Source: Chloroflexota bacterium
Lineage (GTDB): Bacteria > Chloroflexota > UBA5177 > JANWHV01
Assembly: GCA_028287725.1 (NCBI GenBank)
Contig: JAQBPC010000595.1
Location: forward strand, 1 to 8,369
Reading direction: 5' to 3'
Length of the DNA stretch: 8,369 nucleotides
This document shows positions 6,411 through 8,369 of this stretch, piece after piece. The first letter of the stretch is position 1. Every line of letters starts with the position of its first letter. The position numbers and the translations under genes were made by a program. The notes under the pieces are model-generated. The model had not been told where the DNA came from. It worked only from the letters and a program-made list of their open reading frames with translations, and made no database searches.

Positions 6411-7376
6411 ATGGAAGAGATCAACGTAGACAACTTCGGCAGTCAGGTCGCATTCGGCATGGCAGTGCACGAGGCCAACGGCGAAAAGATCGGCACGGTC
6501 CAGCAGGTCGAACTCACCAATGGCTGGTTCCAGACGGAGAAGGGCGCCTTATTTCCCCGTGACCGCTATATCCCATTTAGCGCGATCGACCGCATTGGAC
6601 CGAGCGGGATCTACCTCAACGTAACCAAGGACTACGTCAAGGCTATGCTCGAGAAGCCCCCATCAGTCAATGTCGACGTGGTGGACGGGCCAGCCGGCGC
6701 CACTCCCGTGGGCACAGTAACCAGCGGGTATGATGGCAGCCGCGTCACCGTGGACGATTCCACGATCAGCCAGGCTATAGATCGTCTGGCGAATGGATTG
6801 AAGGTCTACGACTCGAACGGTGAGACGGTGGGGCGGGTGTACCAATACGTTCCGGGAAGTAACTGGATAGCGGTCGAGAAGGGGGCGTTTTCCCCCAATG
6901 ACCTCTTCATCCCTGTTACGGCCGTTGAGTACGTGGACTACGACGGCGCCCACCTGCGGGTGTCCAAGGACGTCCTCCAGAACGCGTTTGTAGTGAAACC
7001 CATCATGGTCGATGCCGCCGTAGTGACCGGGCCGGGCGGCGCGGTCGCCGTGGACACGGCGTCCAGCGGGATCGATGCCGGTCGCCTGCTCGTGGACAGC
7101 ACCACGATCAACCTCGCCATCACACATCTGGGGAAGGGCCCGAAGGTCTACGACTCGGTCGGGGAAATGGTAGGGCGTGTGTACCGGTATGATCCGGCCG
7201 GCGGCTGGATTGACGTCGAAAAGGGGGAGATATCTCCTAAGGACCTCTTCGTCCCAGTTTCGACCGTTGAGTACCTGGACAAAGACGGCGCCCACCTGCG
7301 GGTGACCAAAGACGTGCTCAAGGACGCGTTTACGGTGCAGCCGGCTACTGTCACCTTCGTCGCTACGACAGTCTAG
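6411..7376 (+). CDS. DUF2171 / PRC-barrel-like protein with three modules (copy 2)
   Basis: This is a 321-residue protein, a paralogue of the 5340-5963 product that has gained a third module. Modules lie at about 13-76, 127-189 and 241-303, each with YD..GE..G.V, W...EKG, (R/K/N)D.(F/Y)(I/V)P and HLRV(S/T)KDVL-type segments; the first ends KDYV. Modules repeat every 113-114 residues, linker included (GPAG/GPGG, then a DST.I..AI segment). No signal peptide or membrane span is seen. The first coding module is about 86% identical at nucleotide level to copy 1 (33 mismatches in about 237 nt by eye), clearly less than the leader. The start shares MEEINV and the upstream ribosome region with copy 1. 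It lies 113 nt from the next gene's ancestral ATG, so co-transcription with the BON gene is likely. Function is unassigned; a scaffold or stress role is only inferred. Confidence 0.85.
   Translation: MEEINVDNFGSQVAFGMAVHEANGEKIGTVQQVELTNGWFQTEKGALFPRDRYIPFSAIDRIGPSGIYLNVTKDYVKAMLEKPPSVNVDVVDGPAGATPVGTVTSGYDGSRVTVDDSTISQAIDRLANGLKVYDSNGETVGRVYQYVPGSNWIAVEKGAFSPNDLFIPVTAVEYVDYDGAHLRVSKDVLQNAFVVKPIMVDAAVVTGPGGAVAVDTASSGIDAGRLLVDSTTINLAITHLGKGPKVYDSVGEMVGRVYRYDPAGGWIDVEKGEISPKDLFVPVSTVEYLDKDGAHLRVTKDVLKDAFTVQPATVTFVATTV
6687..7370 (+). repeat. Two in-frame 342-nt modules within the copy 2 DUF2171 gene
   Basis: The GPAG codons at 6687 and GPGG codons at 7029 start equivalent modules exactly 342 nt (114 codons) apart. 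The added module explains nearly all of the extra length of copy 2 over copy 1. It is clearly diverged from module 2, so the gain is not very recent, or it evolved fast. Confidence 0.75.
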
Positions 7377-7475
7377 TTAGACCCGCGGCATAACCCGTTG
7401 CGCTCATTGCATAGTAGTTGCGGCGCCGGCTCGGAGCGCCTCCCCACCGAGCTCCATCAAGTATCGAGCCGCTGG

Positions 7476-7504
7476 AAGGAGATTTTGGCATGCTAGCTAT
7501 TTGA
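7476..7504 (+). promoter_or_regulatory. Ribosome site and aborted ancestral start of the copy 2 BON gene
   Basis: AAGGAG (7476-7481) is eight bases before ATG 7490, as in copy 1. Compared with copy 1 one G is missing directly after the ATG, so this start gives only four codons (ATG CTA GCT ATT) before TGA at 7502-7504. The in-frame TTG at 7501-7503 overlaps that stop as TTGA, an arrangement that permits reinitiation. Confidence 0.65.
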
Positions 7505-8163
7505 TAACCAGGACTGACCACGCTATCTCTACGGATGTGCGCGCCGAGCTGGGCTGGGATCCGATGGTCACGGTCGCCGACCTGGATGTCGTTTCGTCAA
7601 ACGGATATGTGACGCTGTCCGGCACGGCTGCCTCCGCCGGCAGCAAGTACGCGGCCGAGGGCGCGGCATACCGCATGTTTGGAGTGCGCGATGTGACGAA
7701 TGACATCGTCGTGGATCTCGCGGCCATCACCCTCCGCAGTGACGGTGCCGTTCAGGCGGACGTATGCAGCGCGATCGCCCTGGACAGCAGGGTGCCGCTC
7801 GATCGGGTGGGCGTGGCGGCAGACCGGGGCATTGTGACGCTTACCGGCAGCGTCGACTACTACTACCAGCGCGAAGCTGCAGAGCACGATGCGATCGGTG
7901 TCGCCGGAGTGAAGGACGTGGCCAATCTGATCGCTGTGACGCCCCTTGGCATGCTCGCCGATGACGTCGCCGACCGCATTGCCCAGGCATTCGAACGGAA
8001 TGCCGAGCTGACTGACGACGAGGTAAGCGTGACGATCGAGGGTGCCACGGTGACACTGGGAGGCACCGTACGCACCTGGAGCGAGTACGGTGAGGCTGAG
8101 GCGGCCGCCTGGCGCGCACCGGGCGTCGGTGAGGTCGTTAACAACCTCCTCGTGACGGACTGA
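7501..8163 (+). CDS. Triple BON-domain protein (copy 2)
   Basis: This is a 220-residue protein made of three BON domains, about 8-72, 81-147 and 152-219. Each shows an alpha-helix, a V.V.(D/E)G.VTL.G.V-like strand pair, and a final helix ending in GV.(D/E)V.N.(I/L). BON domains bind phospholipid or polysaccharide surfaces in proteins such as OsmY. That protein has a signal peptide; this one has none that I can see, so it probably stays in the cytoplasm. The start is not clean: the only good ribosome site serves ATG 7490, which is frameshifted, leaving TTG 7501 aligned with the second Met codon of copy 1. It may be made by reinitiation, or poorly, or the missing base may be a sequencing error. 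The rest of the frame is open to TGA, with domain motifs intact, which argues that it is still translated or was broken recently. It is probably co-transcribed with the DUF2171-like gene. Confidence 0.8.
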   Translation: MITRTDHAISTDVRAELGWDPMVTVADLDVVSSNGYVTLSGTAASAGSKYAAEGAAYRMFGVRDVTNDIVVDLAAITLRSDGAVQADVCSAIALDSRVPLDRVGVAADRGIVTLTGSVDYYYQREAAEHDAIGVAGVKDVANLIAVTPLGMLADDVADRIAQAFERNAELTDDEVSVTIEGATVTLGGTVRTWSEYGEAEAAAWRAPGVGEVVNNLLVTD

Positions 8164-8184
8164 GTCGAGGCTATATCGATGGAC

Positions 8185-8213
8185 GGGTAGCGCGGAAGCC
8201 TGCCGCGCTGTCC
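8185..8213 (+). terminator. Strong hairpin after the BON gene, likely transcription end
   Basis: AGCGCGG (8189-8195) pairs perfectly with CCGCGCT (8203-8209) around a seven-base loop. G-U pairs followed by GG/CC extend the stem to 11 pairs over 8185-8213. It lies 21 nt after the stop codon. The downstream sequence (TCACCACTTCC) has only short T runs, so it is an atypical intrinsic terminator. Confidence 0.55.
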
Positions 8214-8369
8214 TCACCACTTCCACATTGCGCTGGAGCCAGACGCCTAAAGTGAGGAATCGGACCGAGACGATGACACTAAAAGTTTGAGTCTATCAGC
8301 TGCACGAAGACCGATACGACAGTCGAGGTCGAGTCTGACCAGATTGCTGCGAGCTACACTTGTGGCCCG
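8214..8369. other. Window end, no complete gene
   Basis: ATG 8273 gives only five codons before TGA. A different frame is open from 8283 to the window end and reads plausibly as protein (VEVESDQIAASYTCGP) but has no usual start codon. This may be the beginning of another gene or simply chance. Confidence 0.4.

Noticed and set aside
6663..7295. 210-residue minus-strand open frame opposite the copy 2 DUF2171 gene
   Set aside because: It mirrors a well-supported gene with paralogue conservation on the plus strand; no domain is recognisable.

Overview
The window reads as GC-rich bacterial chromosome. The best guess for the host is Chloroflexota (Thermomicrobia/Ktedonobacteria-like), and this is an inference. 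It rests on one very large regulator that combines a helix-turn-helix, an NB-ARC ATPase and WD40 repeats, ending in a C-terminal tail (EAQRAALVALGAIE) that I associate from memory with Chloroflexota STAND proteins, and on the pairing of DUF2171/PRC-barrel-like proteins with BON-domain proteins. Actinobacteria or a related high-GC lineage are not excluded. No tRNA, rRNA, CRISPR array, transposase or integrase was seen.

Layout. (1) 2-670, plus strand: the C-terminal part of a thiamine-diphosphate pyruvate oxidase/dehydrogenase of the PoxB type; its start lies outside the window. (2) 671-1031: a convergent intergenic gap with several hairpins and palindromes. (3) 1032-4817, minus strand: a STAND-type HTH/NB-ARC/WD40 protein of about 1261 residues with 14 WD40 blades, best read as two seven-bladed propellers. 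(4) 4818-5339: a divergent intergenic region with a 23-nt dyad and a leader that recurs 1071 nt further on. (5) 5340-8163, plus strand: a tandemly duplicated two-gene unit of [leader - DUF2171-like gene - BON gene]. In copy 1 the DUF2171 gene has two modules and the BON gene is cut short where leader copy 2 begins. In copy 2 the DUF2171 gene has three modules and the BON gene has all three BON domains, but a one-base deletion just after the ancestral ATG moves its usable start to a TTG. (6) 8164-8369: a strong hairpin, then sequence with no complete gene.

How it may work together. DUF2171/PRC-barrel-like and BON proteins are small, often stress-associated cytoplasmic or envelope proteins, and here they lack visible signal peptides. 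The duplicated unit is probably a small accessory or stress operon driven from a conserved leader that can fold into a hairpin. The STAND regulator is divergent from it, so regulation of the operon by this protein is possible but unproven. The most distinctive signals are the repeated leader, which is better conserved than the coding sequence it precedes and keeps its pairing at the one stem position that varies; the footprint of duplication and gene decay; and the 7+7 WD40 sensor, whose near-identical blades differ mostly at a few positions.
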